A DNA stretch of 64,000 nucleotides from JANWXR01 sp964608265 (GTDB lineage Bacteria; Chloroflexota; Anaerolineae; Anaerolineales; UBA6663), in assembly GCA_964608265.1 (NCBI GenBank), contig CAZSNP010000013.1:1-64000 (forward strand). The letters are read 5' to 3'. Positions 18,099 to 26,922 of the stretch are shown in pieces. The notes under the pieces were generated by a model, which made no database searches, had not been told where the DNA came from, and was given only the letters and a program-made list of their open reading frames with translations. A program made the position numbers and the translations under genes. The stretch's first letter is position 1, and each line of letters opens with the position of its first letter.

Positions 18099-19223
18099 AT
18101 GCCCACCTTCCTCACCGAAACCTACTACGGCAACACCCTCTCCGATTGGCTGATCGCGCTGCTGCTCGTCCTCGGCTCCGTGCTTGCCGGGCGCGCCGTC
18201 TACTGGCTGTTCAGCAACTGGATCAGGTTCATCGCCCGCCGCACGCGCTCACGGGTGGATGATGTGATGGTGGACATCATCGAGGAGCCGCTGGTCTTCC
18301 TCGTCATCCTCCTCGGCGTGCGGCTGAGCCTGCTGCGTCTGGCGCTGCCCGAAGCCGCCGCGGACTGGCTGGGCAAGGGCTTCTCGATGGCGGCCGCGCT
18401 CGGCGTGGCGTGGCTCGTCGTCCGGTTGTACCAGACCTTCCATGTCGGCTACCTCGTGCCGATGGCGCGCAGGTCGGCGACGACGTTCGACGATCAATTG
18501 CTGCCGACGTTGCGCAGCGGGCTGACCATCATCGTGTGGCTGCTTGGCGTGCTGGTGGGATTGAACAACTCGGGCGTGGATGTGGGCGCGTTGCTGGCCG
18601 GTCTGGGCATCGGCGGGTTGGCCTTCGCGCTGGCCGCGCAGGATACGGTCGCCAACTTCTTCGGCGGCGTCACCATCTTTTTGCAGCGCCCGTTCAAGAT
18701 CGGCGACCTGATCGAGTTCAACGGCAAACAGATGGTGGTGAAGGAGATCGGGCTGCGCGCGACCAAGCTCGAAGACTTCGACACCAACTATCTCGTCACC
18801 ATCCCCAATTCGCAATTCACCAACGGCGTCATCGCCAACGTCTCCGCCGAGCCGGGGCACTGGGTGACGCGCACGCTCAGGCTCGCGCCCGACCTGAGCG
18901 CCGCGCAGATGGAGCAGGCGTTGCGCGTCGTCAAATCCGCCCTTGGCCGCCATCCCGGTATTGACAAGGTATTGTTGCGCTTCAACTCCTTCGACAACTA
19001 CGCCCACGAGGTGCTGGTGGTCTATCATATCGTCAGCTTCGGCGACCGCTGGCGGGTGATGTCGGAGGCGCACCTCTCGCTGCTGCGCGCCTTCGAGCAA
19101 ACCGGCCTGCGTTTTGCCATGCCGCTGATGATGGTGGAACAGCGCAGCCGGGTGGCGATGGATGGACAACGACTCAGCGACAGCACGAATCGCGATGTCA
19201 TTTCGACCAACCACAATCCCTGA
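18099..19223 (+). CDS. mscS: MscS-family mechanosensitive channel
   Basis: Tension-gated channel releasing solutes on osmotic downshock. From ATG 18099 the 374 residues have four or five membrane helices, then the MscS pore helix and beta domain: GALLAGLGIGGLAFALAAQD, FFGGVTIFLQRPFKIGDLIE and LVTIPNSQFTN (about 160-245), and a cytosolic alpha/beta tail. The longer frame from 18027 would add 24 polar residues derived from the repeat-like leader; ATG 18099 is preferred. Its 3' end overlaps glcE by 29 bp, so despite its function it is embedded in the glc cluster and likely co-transcribed. Confidence 0.85.
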   Translation: MPTFLTETYYGNTLSDWLIALLLVLGSVLAGRAVYWLFSNWIRFIARRTRSRVDDVMVDIIEEPLVFLVILLGVRLSLLRLALPEAAADWLGKGFSMAAALGVAWLVVRLYQTFHVGYLVPMARRSATTFDDQLLPTLRSGLTIIVWLLGVLVGLNNSGVDVGALLAGLGIGGLAFALAAQDTVANFFGGVTIFLQRPFKIGDLIEFNGKQMVVKEIGLRATKLEDFDTNYLVTIPNSQFTNGVIANVSAEPGHWVTRTLRLAPDLSAAQMEQALRVVKSALGRHPGIDKVLLRFNSFDNYAHEVLVVYHIVSFGDRWRVMSEAHLSLLRAFEQTGLRFAMPLMMVEQRSRVAMDGQRLSDSTNRDVISTNHNP

Positions 19224-20313
19224 ACTTCAGTCGTCCGTCATCAGCCAGCGGCAAGTCCTGGTGCGCGGCGGCGGCACCAAGCCCGCGCTCTCCACCCCGC
19301 CGCGCGGCGTGCCGCCCGAGGGCGCGGCCCTGCTCGACCTCTCCGGGCTGAGCGGCGTGCTCGAATACGAGCCGGGCGAGTTCACGTTCACCGCCCTCGC
19401 CGGCACACGCGTCCTCGATGTGCAGGCGCTGCTCTCCGAGCACGGGCAATACCTCCCGTTCGACCCGCCGCTCGCGGAAGCGGGCGCGACGCTGGGCGGC
19501 ACGGTCGCCTCGGGCCTCAGCGGGCCGGGGCGCTATCGCTTCGGCGGTGTGCGCGATTTCATCCTCGGCGTGAAATGGATCAACGGTGCGGGCGAGGTGG
19601 TGCGCGGCGGCGGCAAGGTGGTGAAGAACGCGGCGGGCTTCGACTTCCCCAAACTCTTCGTCGGCAGCCTCGGCCAACTCGGCGTGATTGCCGAACTGAC
19701 CTTCAAGGTTTTCCCGAAGCCCGAGGCCTACGCCACGCTGCGTTGCGACTACCCGCGCCTGGCCGAGGCGCTCGAGGCGTTACAAAAACTCTACGGCTCG
19801 CAACTCGATATTGAAGCCCTCGACTTTCGGCCTGACGCGCGCAGCACGACGCTGTACGTGCGGCTGGGTGGCTTGATCACCGCCCTCTCAGCGCGGCTCG
19901 AACGGCTGAGTCAATTGATCGGGCGCGGCGAGGTGATCGAGGGCGCGGACGATGCCGCGCTGTGGCGCCACGCGCGCGAGTTCGAGTGGGTGCCGCGCGG
20001 CGCGACGCTGGCGAAAGTCCCCCTCACCCCGGCCCGCATCGCCCCGCTGGAGGCCGCCCTCGGCGAGACCATCATCCTGCGCCGCTACGGCGCGGGCGGG
20101 CAGGTTGGCTACCTCGCCATCCCACCCGGTGCGGATGGGTTGCGCACCAGGCTCGAGGCTACGCTCAACGAACAGCACTTGTCCGGCCTCGTCGTGTTTG
20201 GGCAGACCGACACGGTGTTCATTGGCGTGCCGCGATCGGAGCACGCCTTTGCGCGGCGGGTGAAACAATCTCTCGACCCAACAGCCCGTTATGCGGTAAT
20301 TGGTAATTCGTAA
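19195..20313 (+). CDS. glcE: Glycolate oxidase FAD-binding subunit GlcE
   Basis: 372 residues with one PCMH FAD-binding domain (about 10-190: QVLVRGGGTKPALSTPPRG, PPLAEAGATLGGTVASGLSG, KVVKNAAGFDFPKLFVGSLG) and a smaller C-terminal part than GlcD, as is normal for GlcE. It is the second flavin subunit of GlcDEF. ATG 19195 matches the family start and overlaps the mscS stop by 29 bp; the ATG at 19162 would add an atypical tail. The last codons (V-I-G-N-S-stop) are encoded inside a heptameric GGTAATT repeat, so the C-terminus has probably been rewritten by it. Confidence 0.88.
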   Translation: MSFRPTTIPELQSSVISQRQVLVRGGGTKPALSTPPRGVPPEGAALLDLSGLSGVLEYEPGEFTFTALAGTRVLDVQALLSEHGQYLPFDPPLAEAGATLGGTVASGLSGPGRYRFGGVRDFILGVKWINGAGEVVRGGGKVVKNAAGFDFPKLFVGSLGQLGVIAELTFKVFPKPEAYATLRCDYPRLAEALEALQKLYGSQLDIEALDFRPDARSTTLYVRLGGLITALSARLERLSQLIGRGEVIEGADDAALWRHAREFEWVPRGATLAKVPLTPARIAPLEAALGETIILRRYGAGGQVGYLAIPPGADGLRTRLEATLNEQHLSGLVVFGQTDTVFIGVPRSEHAFARRVKQSLDPTARYAVIGNS

Positions 20314-20322
20314 TTACCAATT
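20295..20322 (+). repeat. Heptameric repeat array (GGTAATT type)
   Basis: Four 7-bp units: GGTAATT at 20295 and 20302, CGTAATT at 20309, ACCAATT at 20316. The array spans the glcE stop codon and is partly self-complementary (GGTAATT against AATTACC). It belongs to the set of 7-bp-period arrays described in the findings. Confidence 0.75.
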
Positions 20323-20330
20323 ACCCTGCA

Positions 20331-21620
20331 ATGCAACACACCATCCCAGTCAACCAACTCGGCGCGGGGGGGGGAGTGATGGCGCAGGCGATTGAAGCCT
20401 GCGTCCATTGCGGCTTCTGCCTGGCGGCCTGCCCGACGTATGCCGTGCTCGGCGAGGAGATGGACTCGCCGCGTGGCCGCATCATGCTGATGAAGACGGC
20501 GCTCGAAGGCTCGGTGTCCGTCGCCGACACGCTGCCGTATGTGGATCGCTGCCTTGGCTGTCTGGCGTGTGTGCCCGCGTGTCCCTCCGGCGTGCGGTAC
20601 GACGAATTGCTGCCGTTGTACCGCGCGCACGCCGCCGGCCACCGATCGCGCAGCGTGCTGGATTCGATTCAGCACACGCTCGTCCACGAGACGCTGCCGT
20701 ACCCCGACCGCTTCCGACTGGCGGCGGCCACCGGCAAGATCGGCAAACTCGTGCAGGGCGCGTTGCCGCGCCAGTTCAACGCCCTGCTCGATCTGTTGCC
20801 GGATGATTTGCCACAATCCGAGCCGCTGCCTGAGGTGTTTCCGGCGGAAGGGTCGCGGCGCGCGCGTGTGGCTTTGCTGGCGGGCTGTGTGCAGCAGGCC
20901 CTCGCCCCAGAGATCAATTGGGCTACGCTCCGCGTGTTGGCGAAGAACGGCGTCGAGGTCGTCATCCCGCGCGGGCAGGGCTGCTGCGGCTCGCTCGGTC
21001 TGCACGCCGGCGAACTTGAGCGCGCGCGCGGCCTGGCCCGCCTCAACCTGCGCGCCTTCCCGAAGGACGTGGATGCCGTCGTTACCAACGCTGCCGGTTG
21101 CGGCTCGGGGATGAAGGAGTACGGTGTGCTCTTCGCCGGTCGGCCCGAGGCGGCCGAGGCCGATGCCTACGCGGCCCGTGTCAAAGACGTGGCTGAGTTT
21201 TTGGATGGGCTCGGTTTGGCGCAAAACCCGCCCGCCCTCGGCGCGCCGCTGGCAGCCGCCGGGCAACTGATCGTTGCCTATCACGATGCCTGCCACCTCG
21301 CGCACGCGCAGGGCATCACCGCCGCGCCGCGCCGCTTGCTCACCCAAATCCCCAACCTCACCCTGGCCGACATCCCCGAGGCTGAGATGTGCTGCGGCTC
21401 GGCCGGGACGTACAACCTCGAGCAGCCGGCGCTGGCCGCGACCTTCGGCGAGCGCAAGGCGCGGCACATCGCCAGCACCGGCGCGCAAATCGTGGCCACA
21501 GGCAACATCGGCTGTCTGATTCAGATCCGCACCCACTTGCAGCGGCTGGGCCGGGCGCTGCCGGTGCGGCACACGTTTGAGCTGCTCGAACGCGCCTACC
21601 GCGGCCTTGATTTCGTGTGA
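20331..21620 (+). CDS. glcF: Glycolate oxidase iron-sulfur subunit GlcF
   Basis: 429 residues. Two 4Fe-4S motifs lie near the N-terminus: CVHCGFCLAACP (about 24-35) and CLGCLACVPACPSG (about 74-87). Two CCG domains follow, with GCCGSLGLHAGE, then HDACHLAHAQG and MCCGSAGTYN. This is the heterodisulfide-reductase-like electron-transfer subunit of GlcDEF. It follows glcE by 17 bp of repeat sequence. Length and motif count are normal. The downstream dinB gene starts only 11 bp beyond the stop. Confidence 0.92.
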   Translation: MQHTIPVNQLGAGGGVMAQAIEACVHCGFCLAACPTYAVLGEEMDSPRGRIMLMKTALEGSVSVADTLPYVDRCLGCLACVPACPSGVRYDELLPLYRAHAAGHRSRSVLDSIQHTLVHETLPYPDRFRLAAATGKIGKLVQGALPRQFNALLDLLPDDLPQSEPLPEVFPAEGSRRARVALLAGCVQQALAPEINWATLRVLAKNGVEVVIPRGQGCCGSLGLHAGELERARGLARLNLRAFPKDVDAVVTNAAGCGSGMKEYGVLFAGRPEAAEADAYAARVKDVAEFLDGLGLAQNPPALGAPLAAAGQLIVAYHDACHLAHAQGITAAPRRLLTQIPNLTLADIPEAEMCCGSAGTYNLEQPALAATFGERKARHIASTGAQIVATGNIGCLIQIRTHLQRLGRALPVRHTFELLERAYRGLDFV

Positions 21621-21631
21621 AGGGCCAACCT

Positions 21632-22144
21632 ATGCTAACGGCAAAAACCCTGACCTTTCTGTACGATTACGGCTACTGGATGAATGCCCGCATGCTGACG
21701 GCGTGCGAGGCGTTGTCGGCAGAGCAATGGGATCAACCACTGGGGCATTCGTGGGGCAGTGTGCACGGCGTGCTGGCGCACATGCTGGCCGCCGAGGTGA
21801 TCTGGCTGGCGCGCTGGCGGGGCCATTCGCCGACTTCGCTGTTGCAGGCGGAGGCGGTGCCGACGCTGGCCGAGGTGCGCGCCGAATGGGCGCGGGTGGA
21901 GGCCGACCTGCGGCGCTTCATCGGCGAATGCGACGAGGCCCGCCTGGCCGCCGATTTCTCGTATACCAACACGCGCGGCCAGGCGTTCAGCGTGCCGCTC
22001 GGGCCGGTGATGCTGCACGTCGCCAATCACGGCACGCACCATCGCGGCGAGCTGGTGGCGATGCTGACCTTGCTGGGCGTGCCGCACCCCGAAGACGATC
22101 TGCTGTGGTACATCCTCGAACAGCGCGGCGCGGGCAAGCTGTGA
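21632..22144 (+). CDS. DinB-family protein
   Basis: 170-residue four-helix-bundle protein of the DinB/YfiT metal-dependent group. The three metal-binding His are in place: GVLAHMLAAE (about 48) and HVANHGTHHRGE (about 128-136). Members act as thiol-dependent S-transferases or have unknown roles. ATG 21632 has GAAGGG 8 nt upstream; the in-frame GTG overlapping the glcF stop is less likely. Its stop overlaps the GTG of the next small gene (GTGA), so it heads a coupled set of three. Confidence 0.82.
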   Translation: MLTAKTLTFLYDYGYWMNARMLTACEALSAEQWDQPLGHSWGSVHGVLAHMLAAEVIWLARWRGHSPTSLLQAEAVPTLAEVRAEWARVEADLRRFIGECDEARLAADFSYTNTRGQAFSVPLGPVMLHVANHGTHHRGELVAMLTLLGVPHPEDDLLWYILEQRGAGKL

Positions 22145-22446
22145 CCGAGCTTGAAATCGCGCTGCCCTCGCACCGGTCCCCTGTTCAAATCGAGCACTCC
22201 ATCGAGCGGGCCTGCGTCGCCGCCGGTTTGCGTTTGACGCTCAAGGCCACCCTCAAACAATACCCCGGCTGTCTCCACTGGCATTACAAGCGCGGCGCAG
22301 AGCGCGGCACGCTCGAAATCACCTATTGGCCGCGTGAACGGCGAGCGTGGTTCAAAGTCGCGCGCGGGCGTGAGGGGGAATGGATGGCCTCGCTGGTGCC
22401 GCACCTCAAGCGAGCCATCGAGCAGGACGGCGAGACGACATGCTGA
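22141..22446 (+). CDS. Hypothetical protein (101 aa), coupled to DinB and a histidine kinase
   Basis: The GTG start overlaps the dinB stop (GTGA) and its own stop overlaps the kinase ATG by 7 bp, a strong sign of a real gene. The protein is a small alpha/beta unit (ELEIALPSHRSPVQIEHSI, then LTLKATLKQYPGCLHWHYKR and GTLEITYWPRERRAWFKV) with conserved-looking aromatic residues and no membrane segment. I do not recognise the family. Confidence 0.65.
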   Translation: MTELEIALPSHRSPVQIEHSIERACVAAGLRLTLKATLKQYPGCLHWHYKRGAERGTLEITYWPRERRAWFKVARGREGEWMASLVPHLKRAIEQDGETTC

Positions 22447-24329
22447 GACGCCTCGCGGACTGGCTGCGCCGCATCCCGGCCCTGGATGCCGACGCGCTCG
22501 AGCGACGAGTTTCGCTGCAGGGCATCATCGTCGCCCTGCTGATGGTGTTGGCCGGCAGCTACATCGTCAACCTGAATCTGCTGGGGTTCACCTACAGCCC
22601 GGCCTGGCTAGGCCCATATGCCTGGCTGGCGGGCGGCTTCGCCCTCGCTCTGTGGCAGTTGCGGCGCGGATGGGACGCTGCCGCCATCCGTACGATGCTG
22701 GTCACCCTGCTCCTCGGCCTCGCCGCGCTGGTGCTCCTCAACGGCCTGCGGAATACACTGACGACGGCCTACCTCTTCGCCTTTGTCATCGTCCTGATCG
22801 CCGGCATCGTCGCTTCGCGCCGCACGTTGCTGGTCACGCTGGTGAGCTTGACCGGCCTGTTGATCCTCAGCGCCCAACTCGAAGCGATGGGCCTCATCCC
22901 GCTGGCGGCTGAACCGGCGGTGTGGGATGTGGTGCGGGGGCGCGCGCTGCAAACCAGCCTGGTGCTGTTCGCCATCGGGGTCTTCCTCCACTACTTCAAC
23001 TGGCGGTTGAGCGACGCGCTGGCGCGTTCACGCCAGCGCGAGCGGGCGCTCGAACAACAAATCAACGAGCGCATTCGCACGGAAGCGGCCTTGCGCGAAC
23101 AACACGCCATGGTCAATGCCCTGCGCGCGGCAGCGGCGGCGCTCAATCAATCGTTGGATTTGCAGGAGGTGCTTGACCGATTGCTGGAGGCGGTCGCCCG
23201 CGTAGTGCCGCACGAGGCCACCGATGTGATGCTGGTCGAAGGCAACACGGCGCGCGTGGTGCGTTTCCGCCATCGAACCCGGCCCGAACTGGAGGTGGTG
23301 GGTGTGAGATTGTCTCTGGCCGAGACCGCGACGCTGCGGCAAATGGCCGAGACCGGCGAGCCGTGCATCGTGGCCGACACAACCACCTTTGCCGATTGGA
23401 TTGATGTGCCACAGCAGCGTTGGGTTCGGTCCTACCTCGGCGCCCCGATTCGGCAAAGCGGACAACCCATCGGGTTCCTGAATTTCACCAGTCGGGAGGC
23501 AGGCTTCTATACCCCGGCCCACGCCGAAGTGGCCAAAGCCTTTGTCCATCAGGCGGCGATTGCGATTGAGAACGCGCGCCTGTACGCGCAAGCCCGCGAC
23601 CTGGCGGCGCAGGCGCAGGCCGCCAACCGGCTCAAGGGCGAGATTCTGGCCAACACCTCGCACGAACTGCGCACACCGCTGACGGCCGTACAGGGCGCGC
23701 TCAACCTAATCCTCAGCGACGCCTGCGACTCGCGCGCCGAGGAACGGCAGTGGGTGACCGTGGCCTACACCGCCTCCGACAAATTGCTCGCCGCCATCAA
23801 TACCCTGCTGGATGTCGCCGGGCTGGAGGCGGATCGGATCGCGTTGAATGCCGAGGCGGTCGAGTTGGGTTGGTTGCTGCGCGAGGTCGAGGGCCTGATC
23901 CGGCCCAAGGCCGAGTGCAAACACCTGGACCTGAGGCTCGAACTGGTGGACCCGGACGCCATCATCTGGGCGGATCGTGAGCGCGTGCGGCAGGTGTTGC
24001 TCAGCCTGCTCGACAACGCCGTCAAGTTCACCGAGCAGGGCGAGGTGACGATGACGTTGCGCTCGGTTGACAGCGTGGCGGAAGTTGTGGTGCGCGACAC
24101 CGGGGTTGGCTTGGGGCAGATAGACCTGGCGCGGTTGTTCGAGCCGTTTGCCCAGGCCGACGGCAGCACGACGCGCCGCTTCGGCGGCAGCGGCCTCGGT
24201 CTGTACGTCGCTCAGCGATTGACTCACATGATGGGCGGCACCTTGCATCTGGCCAACGCGTCTCAAAATCAGGGCGCCGTGGCTACCGTGACCTTCCCGC
24301 TGCGTCGCACCGCCTCGGTCACCCGTTAG
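22440..24329 (+). CDS. Membrane sensor histidine kinase with GAF domain
   Basis: 629 residues. The N-terminus has about six membrane helices (about 25-195) with no large extracytoplasmic loop. A coiled coil (RERALEQQINERIRTEAALR) leads to a GAF domain (about 230-385), HisKA (GEILANTSHELRTPLTAVQG, phospho-His about 407) and a HATPase_c domain with N box LLSLLDNAVKFTEQG, G1 VVVRDTGVGLG and G2 GSGLGLYVAQRL. It autophosphorylates and should donate to an unlinked response regulator; none is encoded nearby. ATG 22440 overlaps the preceding gene. Confidence 0.9.
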   Translation: MLRRLADWLRRIPALDADALERRVSLQGIIVALLMVLAGSYIVNLNLLGFTYSPAWLGPYAWLAGGFALALWQLRRGWDAAAIRTMLVTLLLGLAALVLLNGLRNTLTTAYLFAFVIVLIAGIVASRRTLLVTLVSLTGLLILSAQLEAMGLIPLAAEPAVWDVVRGRALQTSLVLFAIGVFLHYFNWRLSDALARSRQRERALEQQINERIRTEAALREQHAMVNALRAAAAALNQSLDLQEVLDRLLEAVARVVPHEATDVMLVEGNTARVVRFRHRTRPELEVVGVRLSLAETATLRQMAETGEPCIVADTTTFADWIDVPQQRWVRSYLGAPIRQSGQPIGFLNFTSREAGFYTPAHAEVAKAFVHQAAIAIENARLYAQARDLAAQAQAANRLKGEILANTSHELRTPLTAVQGALNLILSDACDSRAEERQWVTVAYTASDKLLAAINTLLDVAGLEADRIALNAEAVELGWLLREVEGLIRPKAECKHLDLRLELVDPDAIIWADRERVRQVLLSLLDNAVKFTEQGEVTMTLRSVDSVAEVVVRDTGVGLGQIDLARLFEPFAQADGSTTRRFGGSGLGLYVAQRLTHMMGGTLHLANASQNQGAVATVTFPLRRTASVTR

Positions 24330-24406
24330 GCTTTCTCATCAACTCCCAATACAGGCAGGGCAGGGCGGCAAAAGCCGCATGGTATAGTTTCCGCAAGGAG
24401 AACGCC

Positions 24407-25390
24407 ATGTTCAACACCACTGCCGATGTGACGGAGGCGCTCGGTCAACAGCAATACATCGCCTCCGATGAAATCTCCACCGTCATCTTCCTGGCCGAGA
24501 AACTTGGCAAGCCGGTGCTCGCCGAAGGTCCGGCCGGCGTGGGCAAGACCGAACTGGCCAAGGCCTGGGCGACTGCCACGCGTCGTCCCCTCATCCGCCT
24601 GCAATGCTACGAAGGCCTCGACGAAACCAAGGCGCTGTACGAATGGGAATACTCGAAGCAGATGTTGTACACGCAACTGCTGCGCGACAAGCTCAGCGAG
24701 TTGCTCGCGGGCGCGGGCACGTTGACGCAGGCCGCCGACCGGCTGGCGGGCGAGGACAACGTCTTTTTTTCGCAGCGCTTTCTGCTGCCGCGCCCGCTGC
24801 TGCAGGCGGTGATGAGCGACGCTCCGGTGACGCTGCTGATCGATGAGATCGACCGGGCCGACGCCGAGTTCGAGGCGTTTCTGCTCGAGGTGCTCTCGGA
24901 TTTTCAGGTATCGGTGCCGGAGCTGGGCACGATCGAAGCCAAGCACCAGCCGCTGGTGCTGCTGACGTCGAACAACACGCGCGAATTGTCGGAGGCGCTC
25001 AAGCGCCGGTGTGTGTATCTGCACATCGATTACCCGACCCTCGAGGCCGAGCTGCGCGTGGTGCGGCTGAAGGTTCCCGACCTCGCGCCGCAACTCGCGC
25101 GGCAGGCGGTCGAGCTGGTGCAACGGCTGCGCGGCCTCGATCTGAAGAAATCGCCGTCGGTCAGCGAGACGCTGGACTGGGCCCGCGCGCTGGTGGTGCT
25201 GAATGCCAAATCGCTCGACCCGCACACGCTCGATACGACCCTCTCGATTCTTCTAAAGCACGAATCCGATCTGCAACGCGCGCGGCGCGGCATGGCGCGC
25301 GACGACGGCGCGCGTGAGCGGCCGGCCCCTGACTCGATGGCCGGGATGCAACGCCGGCTGCGGGGAACGCGCTGGTCACAGGATGATTGA
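24407..25390 (+). CDS. MoxR/CoxD-family AAA+ ATPase
   Basis: 327 residues. Walker A is GPAGVGKTELAKAW (about 43-56), Walker B TLLIDEIDRADAEFEAFL, sensor 1 LTSNNTREL, with arginine-finger region LKRRCVYLHIDYP. MoxR ATPases work with a VWA-domain partner to mature or insert metal cofactors or remodel complexes; the partner follows at 25467. A -10-like TATAGT and AAGGAG 8 nt before the ATG support the start. No carbon monoxide dehydrogenase or methanol dehydrogenase genes are in the window, so the client is unknown. Confidence 0.88.
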   Translation: MFNTTADVTEALGQQQYIASDEISTVIFLAEKLGKPVLAEGPAGVGKTELAKAWATATRRPLIRLQCYEGLDETKALYEWEYSKQMLYTQLLRDKLSELLAGAGTLTQAADRLAGEDNVFFSQRFLLPRPLLQAVMSDAPVTLLIDEIDRADAEFEAFLLEVLSDFQVSVPELGTIEAKHQPLVLLTSNNTRELSEALKRRCVYLHIDYPTLEAELRVVRLKVPDLAPQLARQAVELVQRLRGLDLKKSPSVSETLDWARALVVLNAKSLDPHTLDTTLSILLKHESDLQRARRGMARDDGARERPAPDSMAGMQRRLRGTRWSQDD

Positions 25391-25394
25391 CCGC

Positions 25395-25465
25395 AAGGCA
25401 AAAGGCAGTTGGCAGAAAGCAGGTCAGTCGTAGCTGCCGTCTGCCGGGCGCCCTCTGCATACTGC
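25395..25465 (+). repeat. Heptameric repeat arrays (AAGGCAG and NNNCTGC types)
   Basis: Units of AAGGCAR type at 25395, 25402, 25409 and 25416; then units ending in CTGC (or CGC) at 25431, 25438, 25445, 25452 and 25459. The two halves are roughly inverted relative to each other (GGCAG against CTGCC). The array ends 1 bp before the ATG of the VWA gene, leaving no Shine-Dalgarno. Confidence 0.7.
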
Positions 25466-25466
25466 A

Positions 25467-26846
25467 ATGGACGAGCGCATTGTTCAATTCATCGCCGGGC
25501 TGCGCAGCGCCGGTGTCCGCATCTCGCTGGCGGAGAGCCAGGATGCGCTGCGGGCCACCGAGCATATGGGGGTGCTGCAACGCACGGCGTTCAAGAGCGC
25601 ACTGCGGGCTACGTTGATCAAGGAACACAAAGACGCGCCCATTTTCGAGCAACTCTTTCCGATGTACTTCGGCTCGGGTGGGCCGCCCCTCATCCCGCCA
25701 GAGCAGGTTTTGACGGAGGAACAGCGCCGCATGCTCGAAGCCGCCATGCGGGCGCTGGCCGGCCACCTCAGCCGTTTGCTGCAGATGCTGGCGCACGGGC
25801 AGGGGCCGAGCCGCGAGCAAATGGAGCAGTGGGCGCGGCAGGCCGGCGGCAACCGCATGCGCCGCCCCGATCAGCTGCCGCGGTTGACGCGCGAGATGTT
25901 GCGCCAGATGGGCCTGGAACAACTGGCCGGGGAAATCGAGCGCCTGCTCGCGCAGCTCGCTCAGTTGGGGATGACGGCGGAAGGCCAGGCAGCGATTCGG
26001 CAATTGCTGCAGGACAACGCGCAGGCGCTGCGCGAACAGGCCGCGCAGTTTGCCGGGCAGAGCATCGCCCGCCAGATGATGGAGAACCCGCCGGTGAAGT
26101 TCGACGAACAGGATTTGATGCAGCGCCCGTTCAACGACCTCTCCGAGAACGAGGCGCGCGAGCTGCGGCGCCTGGTGACGCGGCTGGCGGCGAAACTCCG
26201 CTCGCGCGCGGCGCTCCGGCAGAAGAAGGGCGACGGCAAACTCCTCGACGTCAAATCCACGCTGCGCGCCAACCTGCGCACCAGCGGCATCCCGTTCGAC
26301 TTGCATTTCAAGAAGCGCCACCTCAAGCCGCGCTTCGCCCTGATCTGCGACATCAGCACCTCGATGCGGCCGGTGGCTGAGTTCATGCTGCGATTGATGT
26401 ACGAGATGCAGGATCAGGTGGGCAAGGCGCGCTCGTTCGCCTTCAACGACCACCTCGAAGAAGTCAGCGACGAATTCATCGAGCATCGCCCGGATGAGGC
26501 CATCCCGCTCGTGCTGCATCGCATCCCGCCGGGCTACTACGCCACCGACCTCGGCTTCGGCCTGCAGAACTTTTGCGACTCGTATCTCGACGCGGTGGAC
26601 CGCCGCACGACCGTCATCTTCCTCGGCGATGCGCGCAACAACTTCCGCAACCCCCGGCTCGACCTGTTCGAGCAATTGCGTCGCCGCGCGCGCCGCCTGG
26701 TGTGGCTTAACCCCGAGCCGCGCTGGCAGTGGGGCAGCGACGACAGCGACATGCTGCAATATGCGTCGCTGTGCGCGACTACCCATCAGGTGAGCAACCT
26801 CGCTGAACTCGCCGACGCGGTGGACAGGTTGTTTGCGACGCGGTGA
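25467..26846 (+). CDS. VWA-domain protein, CoxE-like partner of the MoxR ATPase
   Basis: 459 residues. A helical N-terminal half (about 1-270) contains many Gln/Arg-rich helices; the C-terminal half is a von Willebrand A domain whose MIDAS starts at FALICDISTSMRPVAEF (D295-x-S-x-S) and continues with YYATDLGFGLQNF and TVIFLGDARNNFRNP, so the metal site appears intact. In MoxR-VWA pairs the VWA protein acts as adaptor between the ATPase and the client. It follows the ATPase gene by 76 bp of repeat array. Confidence 0.88.
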   Translation: MDERIVQFIAGLRSAGVRISLAESQDALRATEHMGVLQRTAFKSALRATLIKEHKDAPIFEQLFPMYFGSGGPPLIPPEQVLTEEQRRMLEAAMRALAGHLSRLLQMLAHGQGPSREQMEQWARQAGGNRMRRPDQLPRLTREMLRQMGLEQLAGEIERLLAQLAQLGMTAEGQAAIRQLLQDNAQALREQAAQFAGQSIARQMMENPPVKFDEQDLMQRPFNDLSENEARELRRLVTRLAAKLRSRAALRQKKGDGKLLDVKSTLRANLRTSGIPFDLHFKKRHLKPRFALICDISTSMRPVAEFMLRLMYEMQDQVGKARSFAFNDHLEEVSDEFIEHRPDEAIPLVLHRIPPGYYATDLGFGLQNFCDSYLDAVDRRTTVIFLGDARNNFRNPRLDLFEQLRRRARRLVWLNPEPRWQWGSDDSDMLQYASLCATTHQVSNLAELADAVDRLFATR

Positions 26847-26909
26847 GGCCGCCGGATGACGGTCACCGGATAGCCCAAAGTGGGGATGGGCCGGCGTGCG
26901 CGGCTGGCC

Positions 26910-26915
26910 TATCAT
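26910..26915 (+). promoter_or_regulatory. Candidate -10 box, leaderless arrangement
   Basis: TATCAT lies 7 nt before the ATG at 26923, the same geometry as at obgE, kynU and the GNAT gene. No clear -35. Confidence 0.35.
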
Positions 26916-26922
26916 GGGCGCG

